A stretch of 64,000 nucleotides of DNA, taken from positions 2,232,001 through 2,296,000 of the forward strand of contig NZ_CP024633.1 in NCBI RefSeq assembly GCF_004924335.1, given 5' to 3'. The notes under the pieces were generated by a model. The model made no database searches and was not told where the DNA came from. It saw only the letters and a program-made list of their open reading frames with translations. Shown piece by piece: positions 50,415 through 60,210 of this stretch. Source of the stretch: Mycobacteroides salmoniphilum (GTDB lineage: Bacteria; Actinomycetota; Actinomycetes; Mycobacteriales; Mycobacteriaceae). Positions within the stretch are counted from its first letter, which is position 1, and every line of letters begins with the position of its first letter. Both the position numbers and the translations under genes were made by a program.

Positions 50415-51524
50415 TCAGGGCATCGCCACCCTCTGTGCGGTGGGCTGCTCGACCGACTTCCGGTGGATCCGAGATTTGAGAGCTGCGGCACGCTTCTCCA
50501 CCGCAAACCAGCTCAGCGCGGCAAGCGGAAGGGTGACTGTGGCGGCAAGAAGAAAGAACAGGAACGGATTCAACCGCGTAAGCCCACAGCAAGCCAGCAA
50601 CTGCTGGACCGGGAATGCATAGATATACACCCCGTACGAAAGATCGTTGCGCAGTCGCGTTTTGCGGATGAGGGCGCCAGAAACAACGACCGCGTAGGCC
50701 AGCGGCAGGGCGCCGATGACTCGGTAGTTTTGCGTGAATCCCGACGCGACGACGACGGCGACGCTCAACGCGACCAATGACCAGCGAGCCGGTACGTGAT
50801 CTTGGTACTGGTAGAGCATCGCGCCTGCGAGGAACACGACGAAGAATCGGGCCAGCACCTGCGGCCAGCTGTACAGCGGTGGAGTGTACGAAACGTAGGC
50901 CGCCCACACTGTCGCCACGACGAACAGAGTCGGAATGACCCAGCGGTGTCTCAGTAGGCCGACAATGCCAAGCACCGAAACCATGACGTCGCAGAGCAGA
51001 ACGAAGAAGACCGTCCAGATGGATCCGTTCCAGACTCCCGGATAGGGCACATCCGCAGGGGTGCCGTCGATATCGAAATAGGCCACATTGAGCAGGGCAT
51101 TGTTGACCACATACGCGAGCTCTGAGGAGAGGGTGACTGTGGAGTGCTGGACCTTGGCGGCGATCGGCGCTATGACGAAGGCGACCACGAGCAGGCATAC
51201 CCACAGGCCCGGGAAGATTCGCAATACACGGGATGCCCAGTACTCCTTGAGGTACGGGCGACGCATCCACGCCGCGGTGATGAGGAACCCGGAGATGACA
51301 AAGAATCCATCGGCAAATATGTTGCTGAGCAGCCGCACCGCTGGTGCGTAGTCAATCTGGCGACCAGTAAGGGGCCAGGAATGGTAGAGGACCACTCCGA
51401 TCGCCAGAACGAGACGCCACATGGTCAGTGCATTGTGGTGTCTATCGAATACCTGCCCAAGCTTCATAATTCCTCGAGGCGCCGATGCTGTGCTTTTACC
51501 TTTGCGAATGAACATACTGCACAA
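50415..51524 (-). CDS. Acyltransferase-3 family membrane protein (OafA-like)
   Basis: A 369-residue protein with about ten membrane helices: MWRLVLAIGVVLYHSWPLTG, IFADGFFVISGFLITAAWMR, WASRVLRIFPGLWVCLLVVA and FFVVFLAGAMLYQYQDHVP. The catalytic-type His of this family (R..A...V...H) appears as RLVLAIGVVLYHSW. Such enzymes O-acylate polysaccharides or lipids. The start is uncertain: TTG 51524, ATG 51515 and ATG 51467 (MKLGQVFDRHHNALTMW) are all in frame. The gene and the DNA upstream are AT-richer than the surroundings, suggesting transfer. Confidence 0.85.
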   Translation of the reverse strand: MCSMFIRKGKSTASAPRGIMKLGQVFDRHHNALTMWRLVLAIGVVLYHSWPLTGRQIDYAPAVRLLSNIFADGFFVISGFLITAAWMRRPYLKEYWASRVLRIFPGLWVCLLVVAFVIAPIAAKVQHSTVTLSSELAYVVNNALLNVAYFDIDGTPADVPYPGVWNGSIWTVFFVLLCDVMVSVLGIVGLLRHRWVIPTLFVVATVWAAYVSYTPPLYSWPQVLARFFVVFLAGAMLYQYQDHVPARWSLVALSVAVVVASGFTQNYRVIGALPLAYAVVVSGALIRKTRLRNDLSYGVYIYAFPVQQLLACCGLTRLNPFLFFLLAATVTLPLAALSWFAVEKRAAALKSRIHRKSVEQPTAQRVAMP

Positions 51525-51875
51525 TCCCGACCAGCACCTGCTCTACGTCTAGCGTAAGAATCTCCGCGTCTTCGATCCTCAAGGTGTTTGCGAATTACTA
51601 CAGCTTTTCTGAAATCGAGCGAGCGAATTTAATGTTTTCCGCAATGCGCTTTACTAAGCGGCACCCGCAGGGCATCGGAAATGGCCTGTAACAGAACATA
51701 AGGCATGTTCAAGAGCATGGTGAGTGTAAATTCTCTGTACGCTCATATTGGCGAAGGCAAATAATAGGAACGGTGCCGTGTCGATGGATGCATTTGCCGT
51801 CGGAGTATGCCGAACAGCCCTCCGGGGGAGGGACAGGTGTGGCCCGGGGTGTTTATCCGCTGATGTTGGCAACCG
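51525..51875. other. AT-rich intergenic region upstream of the acyltransferase
   Basis: About 350 bases with no supported gene, and visibly richer in A and T than the rest of the window (51560-51780). It contains TTTTCTGAAATCG-type and AATAATAGG-type sequence. A promoter for the acyltransferase lies here presumably, but none could be fixed. The composition suggests foreign DNA. Confidence 0.5.
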
Positions 51876-52262
51876 CTACGAAGCCGGGGAGATCTCGATG
51901 GCGACCGACGCCTGCTGGCGACGGGCAATCCAGACTCCGAGTTCACTCAACGGCCCCAAAAGCCAATACTTGCGACTGACGATCTTGCGGACCCGCGGAG
52001 TGTCCTCGAGGCCTAGCACCCGCGCGGTACCTGCCACGACCGGCGCACCAGGGGTGAGCTGCCCGCGAACACTGCACGGCTGCAACGTCACCGCAGGATT
52101 GCGCCGGATGCGTTTGACCTTGTACGCGCCCGCCTCCGAGAAGAAGTAGAGCTTGCCGTCGGCCGGAGCAATCCATACCGGTGTGGACACCGCCGTGCCG
52201 TCCTTGCGATAGCTCGTCAACGCCACATAGTTCGCCCGGCCGGCCACATCCCAATCGGTCAT
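51876..52262 (-). CDS. PPOX-class F420-dependent enzyme
   Basis: A 128-residue split-barrel protein: NYVALTSYRKDGTAVSTPVW, then IAPADGKLYFFSEAGAYKVK RIRRNPAVTLQP (split). It is typical of the mycobacterial F420/FMN-binding PPOX family (such as Rv1155-like proteins). ATG 52262 follows GAGGAAGAGAG at eight bases. It is divergent from the nitrate reductase gene, with 174 bases between starts. Substrate unknown. Confidence 0.85.
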   Translation of the reverse strand: MTDWDVAGRANYVALTSYRKDGTAVSTPVWIAPADGKLYFFSEAGAYKVKRIRRNPAVTLQPCSVRGQLTPGAPVVAGTARVLGLEDTPRVRKIVSRKYWLLGPLSELGVWIARRQQASVAIEISPAS

Positions 52263-52436
52263 TCGTTGTCTCTCTTCCTCATCACGCACTCCATCCACGA
52301 TTCTGTCGCAGAGGGCGCCGGATTGCATTCGACTGCCGATGCTTACATGTGCACCGGGCGCACTGTGAGGTGGGTTTTTCCTGCACATAGCGTCCACGGA
52401 AACCCTGGGGAAACACATCTCGGCGACAGTGGTGAC

Positions 52437-55400
52437 ATGGCCGGTCCAGCGGATACGAGCACGTCGACACGTACGGCGTGTTCGTACTGCGGGGTGGGCT
52501 GCGGGATCGAGGTCCAGACGAAGCCTGGCCCGACGGGTCCGGTGATCGCACGCGTTTCGGGCGACAAGCTTCATCCGACCAATTTCGGCCGCTTATGCAC
52601 GAAGGGCGCCACCCATGCCGAGCTCATGGCGGCGGTCGATGGTCGGCTGACAACCGCTTTGGCCCGCCCGTCGCGTGGTGCCGAACTTGTCGAGACGCCC
52701 GTTGATGTCGCCGTCACCGAGGCGGGGCAGAGACTGCGCTCAATTCTCGATGAGCACGGGCCCGACGCCATCGCGCTGTACGTATCGGGCCAGATGTCGA
52801 TCGAGGCTCAGTACCTGGCCAATAAGCTGGCCAAGGGATTCATCCGCACCGTACACATTGAGTCGAACTCGCGACTCTGCATGGCCAGCGCCGGGACTGG
52901 ATACAAACAGTCGCTCGGGGCAGATGGCCCGCCGGGGTCGTACACCGATTTCGATTGCGCTGACGTATTTTTCGTCATCGGCGCGAATATGGCGGATTGC
53001 CATCCGATCCTATTCCTACGGATGGCTGACCGGCTCAAAGCCGGTGCAAAACTGATCGTCGTGGACCCGCGGCGCACGGCGACCGCCGACAAAGCCGACC
53101 TGTTCTTGCAGATTAATCCCGGCACCGACTTGGCACTTCTCAATGGGCTGCTGCATCTTTTGGTGAAATCCGGAGATATCGACGAGGAGTTCATCGCCGA
53201 GCACACCGAGGGCTGGGCGGCGATGCCCGAGTTCCTGGCCGACTATCCACCCGAGGTGGTAGCCGAGATCACCGGCATTCCCGAATCCGATATCCGCGCG
53301 GCCGCCACGATGATTGGTGAGGCCGGCGAGTGGATGACGTGCTGGACCATGGGCTTGAACCAAAGTACCCACGGCACCTGGAACACCAACGCGATATGCA
53401 ATCTTCACCTCGCGACCGGTGCGATTTGTCGGCCCGGCAGCGGCCCCATGTCCTTGACCGGTCAACCCAATGCCATGGGCGGGCGCGAGATGGGTTACAT
53501 GGGTCCGGGCCTGCCCGGTCAGCGATCGGTGGTCAGCCCGGAAGACCGGGTGTTCGTGGAGACGGAGTGGGGGCTCGCTCCGGAGACCATCCGGACCGAG
53601 GTGGGCCCAGGAACCGTCGCCATGTTTGAGCACATGACCGCGGGAGAGATCAAGGCGTGCTGGATCATCTGCACGAATCCCGTGGCAACAGTGCCTAACC
53701 GGGGAAACACAATCACCGGGCTGGAGACCGCGGAATTGGTCATCACCCAGGACACCTATGCGGCCACGGCCACAAATCACTACGCGGACATCGTCCTACC
53801 TGCCGCATTGTGGGCCGAAGCCGACGCGGTGATGATCAACTCAGAACGCAACCTCACCTTGCTCCAACGCTCGGTCGAGCCGATCGGCGAAGCCCGACCC
53901 GACTGGCAATTGATCTGCCAGGTCGCTACCGCCATGGGATTTGGTGACCAGTTCAGCTACACCTCCAGCGAGGACGTGTTCAACGAGATCCGTCGGTTCT
54001 GGAATCCTAAAACGGGCTATGACCTGCGCGGTGCCAGCTACGGGCGCCTGCGCGAAACTCCGTTGCAGTGGCCCTGCCCGCCGGACGATGCCAACGATCG
54101 CCACCCCATTCGCTACCTCAACGACGGCGTCAGCCAGAGCCTTTTCGAAGATGCCGCCGGGCGCCGGCCGCGGTTGGCGTTCGCGACTCCCTCGCGCCGT
54201 GCGGTCTTCCACCCGCGCCCGCATATGGATGCGCGGGAGCTGCCCGACGACGACTACCCGTTCATCCTGAACACGGGCCGCCTGCAACACCAATGGCACA
54301 CCATGACCAAGACAGGCCAGGTGGCCAAACTCAACAAGCTCAACAGTGACCCCTTCGTCGAAATTCATCCCGACGATGCCGCGGGACTGAACATCACTGA
54401 CGGGCAACCGATCGAACTACAGTCGCGGCGCGGACGAGCCGTGCTGCCCGCCGTCGTCACCGATCGGGTGCGGCCCGGAAACTGTTTTGTGCCCTTCCAC
54501 TGGAACGACGAGCACGGCGAGTACCTCGCGATCAATGCGCTCACGAGTGATGCAGTGGATCCTGACTCGCTACAGCCCGAGCTCAAAGTATGTGCGGTCA
54601 GCATGCGGCCCACGGTGGTTATCCAGAAACCGGACCGACCGGAGGCAACGTCTATGCACCCTGTCGCTGAAGCCCTCGGCCTGATGTCGCAGCCGATTCC
54701 CACTCTTGCCGAGAGCGAACAGGCCTATCTATCAGGATTTTTCACCACGCTCGACCAAGGCGCGGAGGGTGTTCCCGTCCTGCCCGCAGGGGCACCGGTC
54801 GGTACTGCGGTACGACTATGGATCGATGGCGCGCTGGCCGGCATGTATTCCCGTACCACCGGTGGCGTGACGGTCCCGGGCGGCCTACCATTGCCTGCCG
54901 CCCGGCCAACAGCATTGGTGCTGTGGGCATCTCAGACGGGCAACGCCGAGGAATACGCCACCAATCTGGCGGCGCAGCTGGGGTCCACGGGCACCCCGCC
55001 GCGGATCGTCAACATGGATGACTGCGGGCTCGACGACCTCGCGGCGGCCACCGATGTCCTCATCGTCACCAGCACATTCGGAGACGGTGGCCCGCCGGAT
55101 AATGGCGCTGGCTTCTGGGACCGCCTGCATACCCCCGAGGCGCCGCCATTGACGGGGATCCGTTTCGCCGTGTTGGGTATTGGCGACCGTGCTTACGAGA
55201 ACTTCTGCGGCCACGCCAAATCCATCGACGAACGGCTGGCCAGCCTGGGCGCGGTCCGGCTGATAGACCGGTTGGACTGCGAGATATACGACGACGAACC
55301 CCTGGCGCAATGGGCCCGACAGGTGACCAGCCTGGTCACCACGCAGGAGGACACCGTCGCGGTAGCAGCACCGGTCACCGCAAGCCCGTGCCCATCGACC

Positions 55401-56531
55401 GCAGCCACGGCCGAGCCGTTCACCCGCAACAGCCCCATCGCGGCGCGCCTGAGCCGCAACACCGTGCTGACGCCTCGGTCCTCCTCAAAGGAGGTACGGC
55501 ACTTTGGATTCGATATCTCCGAGCACGGCGTCACCTACAGTGCCGGCGACGCCCTCGGGGTGTGCCCAACCAATTCCGACAGCGCCGTCGCCGCATGGCT
55601 TGCCAGCACCGGGCTGCGCGCCGACGACATCGTCGAGGTCGACGGCGCAGAACGGACCTTGCGCGATGCCCTGACGTTCGCGTACGACATCGGCCGGGTA
55701 ACGCCCAATCTGCTGAGTTTCCTCGCCGACAACATCACAGACACCGCGGCGGCCAAGGATCTACGCGACGCACGAAAAGACCTTGCATCGTGGGCGATTG
55801 GCCGCAACGGAGTGGATGCGGTGCACGAATTCCCCGTGCGCGCCACCGCCGAGCAGTGGCAAGACGTACTGGTGCGGCTGACTCCGCGCTGCTACTCGAT
55901 TTCCTCCAGTCCGCTTGTCAGCCCCCATGAAATCCAGCTGACGGTGTCGGTGGTCCGCTACCGGGGAACCGCCGGCGCCGAGCGCGGGGGAGTGTGCTCA
56001 ACATTTCTCGCCGATCGCGCCGACGACACGCGGGTTCCCGTGTTCCTGCAGAAGTCCCCGCATTTCCGCCCCCCGGAAGAGTCGCGGATTCCGATGATCA
56101 TGATTGGCCCGGGGACCGGTATCGCGCCGTTTCGGGGATTCCTGCATGAGCGGCGCGCACTCGGCCATACCGGCCGAAACTGGCTCTTCTTCGGTGATCA
56201 GCATGCGGCACAACACTTCTACTATCGTGACGACCTGTCCGCAATGACTGATGACGGCTTCCTGTCCAAGCTCGACGTCGCCTTCTCCCGCGATCAGAAG
56301 GACCGGGTCTATGTGCAGCACAAGATGCGGGACAACGGCGCCGAGCTATGGGCATGGTTGCAGGACGGCGCTCACCTCTACGTATGCGGCGATGCCTCTC
56401 GAATGGCCAAAGACGTCGACACCGCGCTGACCTCAATCATCGAAAAGCACGGGCGGCTCTCCGCGGAGGGTGCACACGACTACAAACGCGAACTGGTCGC
56501 CAGCAAGCGGTATCTCCGGGACGTCTACTAG
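52437..56531 (+). CDS. nasN: Assimilatory nitrate reductase fused to diflavin reductase (NasN-like)
   Basis: A 1,364-residue fusion. Residues about 15-720 are a molybdopterin bis-MGD oxidoreductase with an N-terminal 4Fe-4S motif C15-x2-C18-x3-C22-x31-C54 (ACSYCGVGCGIEV ... GRLCTKG). Molybdenum-domain segments include AGEWMTCWTMGLNQSTHGTW and MSLTGQPNAMGGREMGYMGP. A linker leads to a flavodoxin domain at about 826 (LVLWASQTGNAEEYA) and FAD/NADPH modules to the end (RCYSISSSPL, MIGPGTGIAPFRGFL, CGDASRMAKDVD, RYLRDVY). Electrons would flow from NADPH through FAD, FMN and Fe-S to Mo in one chain. This matches NasN of M. smegmatis. No nitrite reductase is next to it. Confidence 0.9.
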   Translation: MAGPADTSTSTRTACSYCGVGCGIEVQTKPGPTGPVIARVSGDKLHPTNFGRLCTKGATHAELMAAVDGRLTTALARPSRGAELVETPVDVAVTEAGQRLRSILDEHGPDAIALYVSGQMSIEAQYLANKLAKGFIRTVHIESNSRLCMASAGTGYKQSLGADGPPGSYTDFDCADVFFVIGANMADCHPILFLRMADRLKAGAKLIVVDPRRTATADKADLFLQINPGTDLALLNGLLHLLVKSGDIDEEFIAEHTEGWAAMPEFLADYPPEVVAEITGIPESDIRAAATMIGEAGEWMTCWTMGLNQSTHGTWNTNAICNLHLATGAICRPGSGPMSLTGQPNAMGGREMGYMGPGLPGQRSVVSPEDRVFVETEWGLAPETIRTEVGPGTVAMFEHMTAGEIKACWIICTNPVATVPNRGNTITGLETAELVITQDTYAATATNHYADIVLPAALWAEADAVMINSERNLTLLQRSVEPIGEARPDWQLICQVATAMGFGDQFSYTSSEDVFNEIRRFWNPKTGYDLRGASYGRLRETPLQWPCPPDDANDRHPIRYLNDGVSQSLFEDAAGRRPRLAFATPSRRAVFHPRPHMDARELPDDDYPFILNTGRLQHQWHTMTKTGQVAKLNKLNSDPFVEIHPDDAAGLNITDGQPIELQSRRGRAVLPAVVTDRVRPGNCFVPFHWNDEHGEYLAINALTSDAVDPDSLQPELKVCAVSMRPTVVIQKPDRPEATSMHPVAEALGLMSQPIPTLAESEQAYLSGFFTTLDQGAEGVPVLPAGAPVGTAVRLWIDGALAGMYSRTTGGVTVPGGLPLPAARPTALVLWASQTGNAEEYATNLAAQLGSTGTPPRIVNMDDCGLDDLAAATDVLIVTSTFGDGGPPDNGAGFWDRLHTPEAPPLTGIRFAVLGIGDRAYENFCGHAKSIDERLASLGAVRLIDRLDCEIYDDEPLAQWARQVTSLVTTQEDTVAVAAPVTASPCPSTAATAEPFTRNSPIAARLSRNTVLTPRSSSKEVRHFGFDISEHGVTYSAGDALGVCPTNSDSAVAAWLASTGLRADDIVEVDGAERTLRDALTFAYDIGRVTPNLLSFLADNITDTAAAKDLRDARKDLASWAIGRNGVDAVHEFPVRATAEQWQDVLVRLTPRCYSISSSPLVSPHEIQLTVSVVRYRGTAGAERGGVCSTFLADRADDTRVPVFLQKSPHFRPPEESRIPMIMIGPGTGIAPFRGFLHERRALGHTGRNWLFFGDQHAAQHFYYRDDLSAMTDDGFLSKLDVAFSRDQKDRVYVQHKMRDNGAELWAWLQDGAHLYVCGDASRMAKDVDTALTSIIEKHGRLSAEGAHDYKRELVASKRYLRDVY

Positions 56532-56722
56532 GCAACGGCTTGGCTCGCGTACCCGAGCACCAGCACCGCTTCAGGCTCTCCGGCACCACCTAGCCCCTCG
56601 AGCCGGCAAGTTGCGTCGAGGACGCCGTCAGAGAGACATGGGTATTCCTGCCAAATCCTGGCCCTCTTCACCAGATACTTGTTGACGCCAGGAAGCTCAG
56701 CACAGCAGGAATGGGAAGCAAC

Positions 56723-58420
56723 ATGCCGGACGTCATCTTGACCGCCGCCACCGTGATCACCATGGACGATGACCGGCCCCGGGCCGAGGCTGTCGCAGTA
56801 TCGGATAGCCGCATCGTCGCCGTGGGCTCGCTGGCCGAGTGCGCCTCAGCGTTGCCCGGCGCAGAGGTGATCGACACCGGAGCCGGCGCTCTTCTTCCCG
56901 GTTTCGTAGAGCCACATGGTCATCCGTTCATGAGTGGTGTCATCACCGAAGCGCCGGTCCATTCGGTCGCACCCTGGAAGACATCAAGCTGGGCCGATGT
57001 CACTACCGCATTCCGGGCTGCGCTCGCGGACACTGATCCTTCAGAGCCCCTGATTTTCAGCGGATTCGACGCACTCTTGCATGAGCATCCCGCGCCCAAT
57101 GTCGATGAGCTGGATCAGATATTCGGTGAGCGGGTCGCGGCCCTCACCGACAACTCCGGCCACGGGGTCTACTTCGGCACCGCATTGATCAAGCTGCACG
57201 GCTGGGACAGCGCTCCGCCGGCGGACCCGGTGGGCGGGCACTACCAACGCAACCCCGACGGCACCCTCAATGGGCGCGGGTTTGAAGTTCCGGCGCTGAC
57301 GGAAGTGCTCGCCCCGTTGATCGCCGGGCTGGGCAATCCCTTGCACTCAGCCGCACAATTCTTCGCCGTGATGTCCCGTGCCGGGTACACATCGACCTCC
57401 GATATGACGTATGACCCTCAGCTCAAGCCCGCGTACGAGGCGCTCGCCGCGGCCCCGTCATGCCCACTGCGGGTCAGCCTGTGGGAGATGTCGACTACCG
57501 AAACCTACACCGAGCCAGAAACATTCACCGCCAGCGATGACATGCTGTGCAAGACGGGTGTCAAGCTGTGGACCGATGGAGCGGTCTGGGTCGGGTCAGG
57601 CGCGACGTCCTTTGCGTATGTCGACTCGGCGGCCACCAGGCGTGCGGCTATCGACCCCGCCACTGCGGGCGGGACCCGCTCGTTGAACTACTCCCGCGAG
57701 CAGCTCGATGCCATTCTCGACAAAGCCGCACCCCATGGTTGGCAGATGGCATTCCATTCCAATGGGGATCTCGCCGTGGAACTTGCGCTCGATGCCTACG
57801 AGGCAGCATTACTGCGTCATGGCCTGCTCGGCACCGATCACCGGTGGCGGCTCGAACACGCCGGTGGTGCTACCCGGGCCCAGCTCGACCGCGCCGCGCG
57901 GTTGGGCGTGCACGTATCCATGTCGCCGTTCCAGTACTACTACTGGGGTGATCTGCTGGACGGCCAGATCTTTGACCACGAGAACGGCAGCAGATGGCAG
58001 CCGTTCTCGGACGCGGTCGCATCCGGGGCCTGCATTTCCTTGCACAACGACGGCTCGGTATCGCCTCCCTCGCCGCTGACGAACATCCAGACGGTGACGT
58101 CGCGACGCACACGCGCCGGCAACGTCCATGGCGCCGGACAGGCCATCTCCATCCATGAGGCGTTGCGCGCACAGACCATCAATGCCGCCCGCACGCTGCG
58201 ACGAGACCACCTGGTTGGTTCCATCGCCGTCGGCAAGCTGGCCGACTTCGTCGAGCTGTCCGCGGACCCCTACGACCTCGACCCGGCTCGGCTCATCGAG
58301 GTAGTCGGCGTCAACGGCACCTGGATCGGCGGTCGCAGGGTCGACCTGGACGTGTTCCTCGACGCCTCACGAACAGAACATGGCGCGCCACCGGTGGCGC
58401 CCATCAAGCACTGCTGTTAG
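56723..58420 (+). CDS. YtcJ-like amidohydrolase (amidohydrolase family 3)
   Basis: A 565-residue metal-dependent amidohydrolase. Features: GALLPGFVEPHGHPF (first His-x-His), FHSNGDLAVELALDAYEAAL (metal His region), RWRLEHAGGATRAQL (His) and ACISLHNDGSVSPPSPLTNI (Asp). The C-terminal GKLADFVELSADPYDLDP is typical of the family. Relatives act on N-substituted formamides, cyclic amides or similar, and the substrate is unknown. ATG 56723 (MPDVILTAATVITMD) follows GGGAAG. Its stop overlaps the convergent DesA stop. Confidence 0.88.
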   Translation: MPDVILTAATVITMDDDRPRAEAVAVSDSRIVAVGSLAECASALPGAEVIDTGAGALLPGFVEPHGHPFMSGVITEAPVHSVAPWKTSSWADVTTAFRAALADTDPSEPLIFSGFDALLHEHPAPNVDELDQIFGERVAALTDNSGHGVYFGTALIKLHGWDSAPPADPVGGHYQRNPDGTLNGRGFEVPALTEVLAPLIAGLGNPLHSAAQFFAVMSRAGYTSTSDMTYDPQLKPAYEALAAAPSCPLRVSLWEMSTTETYTEPETFTASDDMLCKTGVKLWTDGAVWVGSGATSFAYVDSAATRRAAIDPATAGGTRSLNYSREQLDAILDKAAPHGWQMAFHSNGDLAVELALDAYEAALLRHGLLGTDHRWRLEHAGGATRAQLDRAARLGVHVSMSPFQYYYWGDLLDGQIFDHENGSRWQPFSDAVASGACISLHNDGSVSPPSPLTNIQTVTSRRTRAGNVHGAGQAISIHEALRAQTINAARTLRRDHLVGSIAVGKLADFVELSADPYDLDPARLIEVVGVNGTWIGGRRVDLDVFLDASRTEHGAPPVAPIKHCC

Positions 58421-58428
58421 CGGCTAAC
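58385..58428. terminator. Palindromes at the convergent amidohydrolase/DesA ends
   Basis: GCGCCACCGGTGGCGC (58385-58400) is a perfect 16-base palindrome, and GTTAGC-G-GCTAAC (58416-58428) is a second dyad spanning both stop codons. The first has no T-run and has only a CCGG centre as loop. A shared, two-way transcription-end region is inferred. Confidence 0.3.
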
Positions 58429-59406
58429 CAAAACCTTCGCGGCATTGCGCTCGGCGCGCTTGGCCTGGCGATCCAGGTACTTGGCCTTGACTTCCTCGAA
58501 GTCCTCGGAGGTCTTCCGGAGGTCGCCGACGATGCGGGCGAGGTCCTCGCGGTACCACTCGCCCTCGCCGGTGATGTCGTCACGATCGAAGATGCGCCAT
58601 TTGCGCAGCACCGGCAGCACCACCTCGTCGAGGTGTGACTGCGGGTCGTACACGCCGCCGGTGGCGATGGTGACGGCGCTCCTGCGGAATCCGGGGATCG
58701 TGTAGCCGGGCATCGTGAAGTTATCAAGCACCTTATGTACGGCCTGAACAGCCTGATTCGGGGCGAACTCCAGACCGGCCGTCACCATGTTGCGGTAGAA
58801 GATCATGTGCAGGTTCTCGTCGGTCGAGATCCGCTTGAGCAGCTCGTCGGCCACCGGCTCGTTGCAGGCCTTGCCGGTGTTGCGGTGCGAGACGCGGGTG
58901 GCCAGCTCCTGGAAAGTCACATAGACCACCGAGTCGAACAGGCCCTCCGAGAACGGTACGTTCTGCCGGTTCTGGCCGGGGGAGAAGCCGCTCGTCATCT
59001 GCGCGATACGGAGTTTCTCGAGTTCCACGGGATCTACCGAGCGGGTGACCACGAGGTAGTCGCGGATGGCAATGCCGTGGCGATTCTCCTCGGCGGTCCA
59101 CCGGTTCACCCAGGTGCCCCACGGCCCGTCCATGGTGAAGTTCATCGCGATCTCGCGGTGATATGAGGGCAGATTGTCCTCGGTGAGCAGGTTGGTGATC
59201 ATCGCGACCTTGGCCAGCTCCGAGAGCTTGGACTGCTCCGGATCCCAGTCCTGCCCACCCAGTGCCTTGTAGTTCTTGCCCTCGGACCACGGCACGTAGT
59301 CGTGGGGGTTCCAGTCCTTGGTGACACCGAGGTGGCGGTTGACATTCTCCTCGACCACGGGCTCGAGCTCATGGAGCAACTCAAGGTCGGTGAAGGCCTT
59401 CTGCAT
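58417..59406 (-). CDS. desA1: Acyl-ACP desaturase, DesA1-like
   Basis: A 329-residue soluble diiron desaturase. The two Glu-x-x-His motifs are in WTAEENRHGIAIRDYLVVTR and ISTDENLHMIFYRN, the diiron ligands of the stearoyl-ACP desaturase family. The protein closely follows mycobacterial DesA1 (LLHELEPVV, DWNPHDYVPWSEGKNY, SHRNTGKACNEPVADE). DesA1 puts double bonds into mycolic-acid precursors and is essential in M. tuberculosis. ATG 59406 follows GAGGAA. The gene may be a paralog, so the symbol marks closest likeness. Confidence 0.88.
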   Translation of the reverse strand: MQKAFTDLELLHELEPVVEENVNRHLGVTKDWNPHDYVPWSEGKNYKALGGQDWDPEQSKLSELAKVAMITNLLTEDNLPSYHREIAMNFTMDGPWGTWVNRWTAEENRHGIAIRDYLVVTRSVDPVELEKLRIAQMTSGFSPGQNRQNVPFSEGLFDSVVYVTFQELATRVSHRNTGKACNEPVADELLKRISTDENLHMIFYRNMVTAGLEFAPNQAVQAVHKVLDNFTMPGYTIPGFRRSAVTIATGGVYDPQSHLDEVVLPVLRKWRIFDRDDITGEGEWYREDLARIVGDLRKTSEDFEEVKAKYLDRQAKRAERNAAKVLVSR

Positions 59407-59784
59407 GGACACGTTCCTCAGATCGGGGAGCCAGACGGATACCGCAACTAGCGGTACACGTATCCGGCAGTTACAGAAAGCTAGCATGTTCATGCCGCGA
59501 ATGGGCGCCTACTTGCAGCACTCGCTCAATTGAAAGCATTCCGTGACCGCCCCTACTTCGGCCGGCGTAGTCATCCGATCGCCGGTAGCGCCAGCCGATC
59601 GCAAACTTTTGACTTATTCAAAATTGTTGAGCGTCAACCATTTACGAATCGGCGTGAACGGAGTCGCTCAAAGGGGGGGTAATATTGGTCAAGTAACTAT
59701 CGCGATGGCACGTACCTAGCACCAACTGTTTCGGCTCATACGGATTCCCTTGTCTGAGTCTCATTGAGCAACAAGGAAGTACGT
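59407..59784. other. Divergent promoter region between DesA and DUF5994 genes
   Basis: 378 bases without a gene. It contains the dyad GTTGA-GCG-TCAAC (59626-59638) next to AT-rich sequence (TTTGACTTATTC, a possible -35/-10 area), and a run of seven G at 59672-59678. This is probably the control region for both genes; no assignment to a known regulator could be made. Confidence 0.45.
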
Positions 59785-60210
59785 ATGACACAGGCCGAAT
59801 ATCCTGGTCCGCCGATCCGCTATACGTTGGGTCCGCGCAAGACCGGCAGGATGAACGGCGCGTGGTGGCCGCAAGACGACGGATTCATCGCGCGCGAACT
59901 GTCACCGTTGATTGAAGAGCTCGCCGAGCACATTGGTCCGGTCAATCAGGTATCCCTGAACTGGAAGGCCGGCTCGCCCCGGTCGAGTATGAGGTCGGCG
60001 GCCATGCCTCCGACTCTCGCCAACCGTGCGTTCCATTGGGTGGTCACACTGCAGGGCGAGCATCGGACGGTCCGGATCCTCATGGTGCCGGCACGCACCA
60101 ACCGGATTCTCGCCAGGGTGATCATGCGCTTGGCCGCGCAAATGCCCCTGCTCGATTCTCCCAAGGAGGACGAAGTCTCCGCGGCGCTCCGAATCATCAT
60201 GGCCGCTTAG
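59785..60210 (+). CDS. DUF5994 family protein (first copy)
   Basis: A 141-residue protein. Hallmarks of DUF5994 are the 'G-x-x-x-G-A-W-W-P' motif near the N-terminus (TGRMNGAWWPQDDGFIAREL) and a following helical part with SLNWKAGSP. A homolog at 62635-63090 has GHVDGAWWPHSRDL. The second half reads HWVVTLQGEHRTVRILMVPA. No function is known. ATG 59785 follows AAGGA at seven bases. It is convergent with the arsenic operon; the last bases overlap ArsC. Confidence 0.7.
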   Translation: MTQAEYPGPPIRYTLGPRKTGRMNGAWWPQDDGFIARELSPLIEELAEHIGPVNQVSLNWKAGSPRSSMRSAAMPPTLANRAFHWVVTLQGEHRTVRILMVPARTNRILARVIMRLAAQMPLLDSPKEDEVSAALRIIMAA

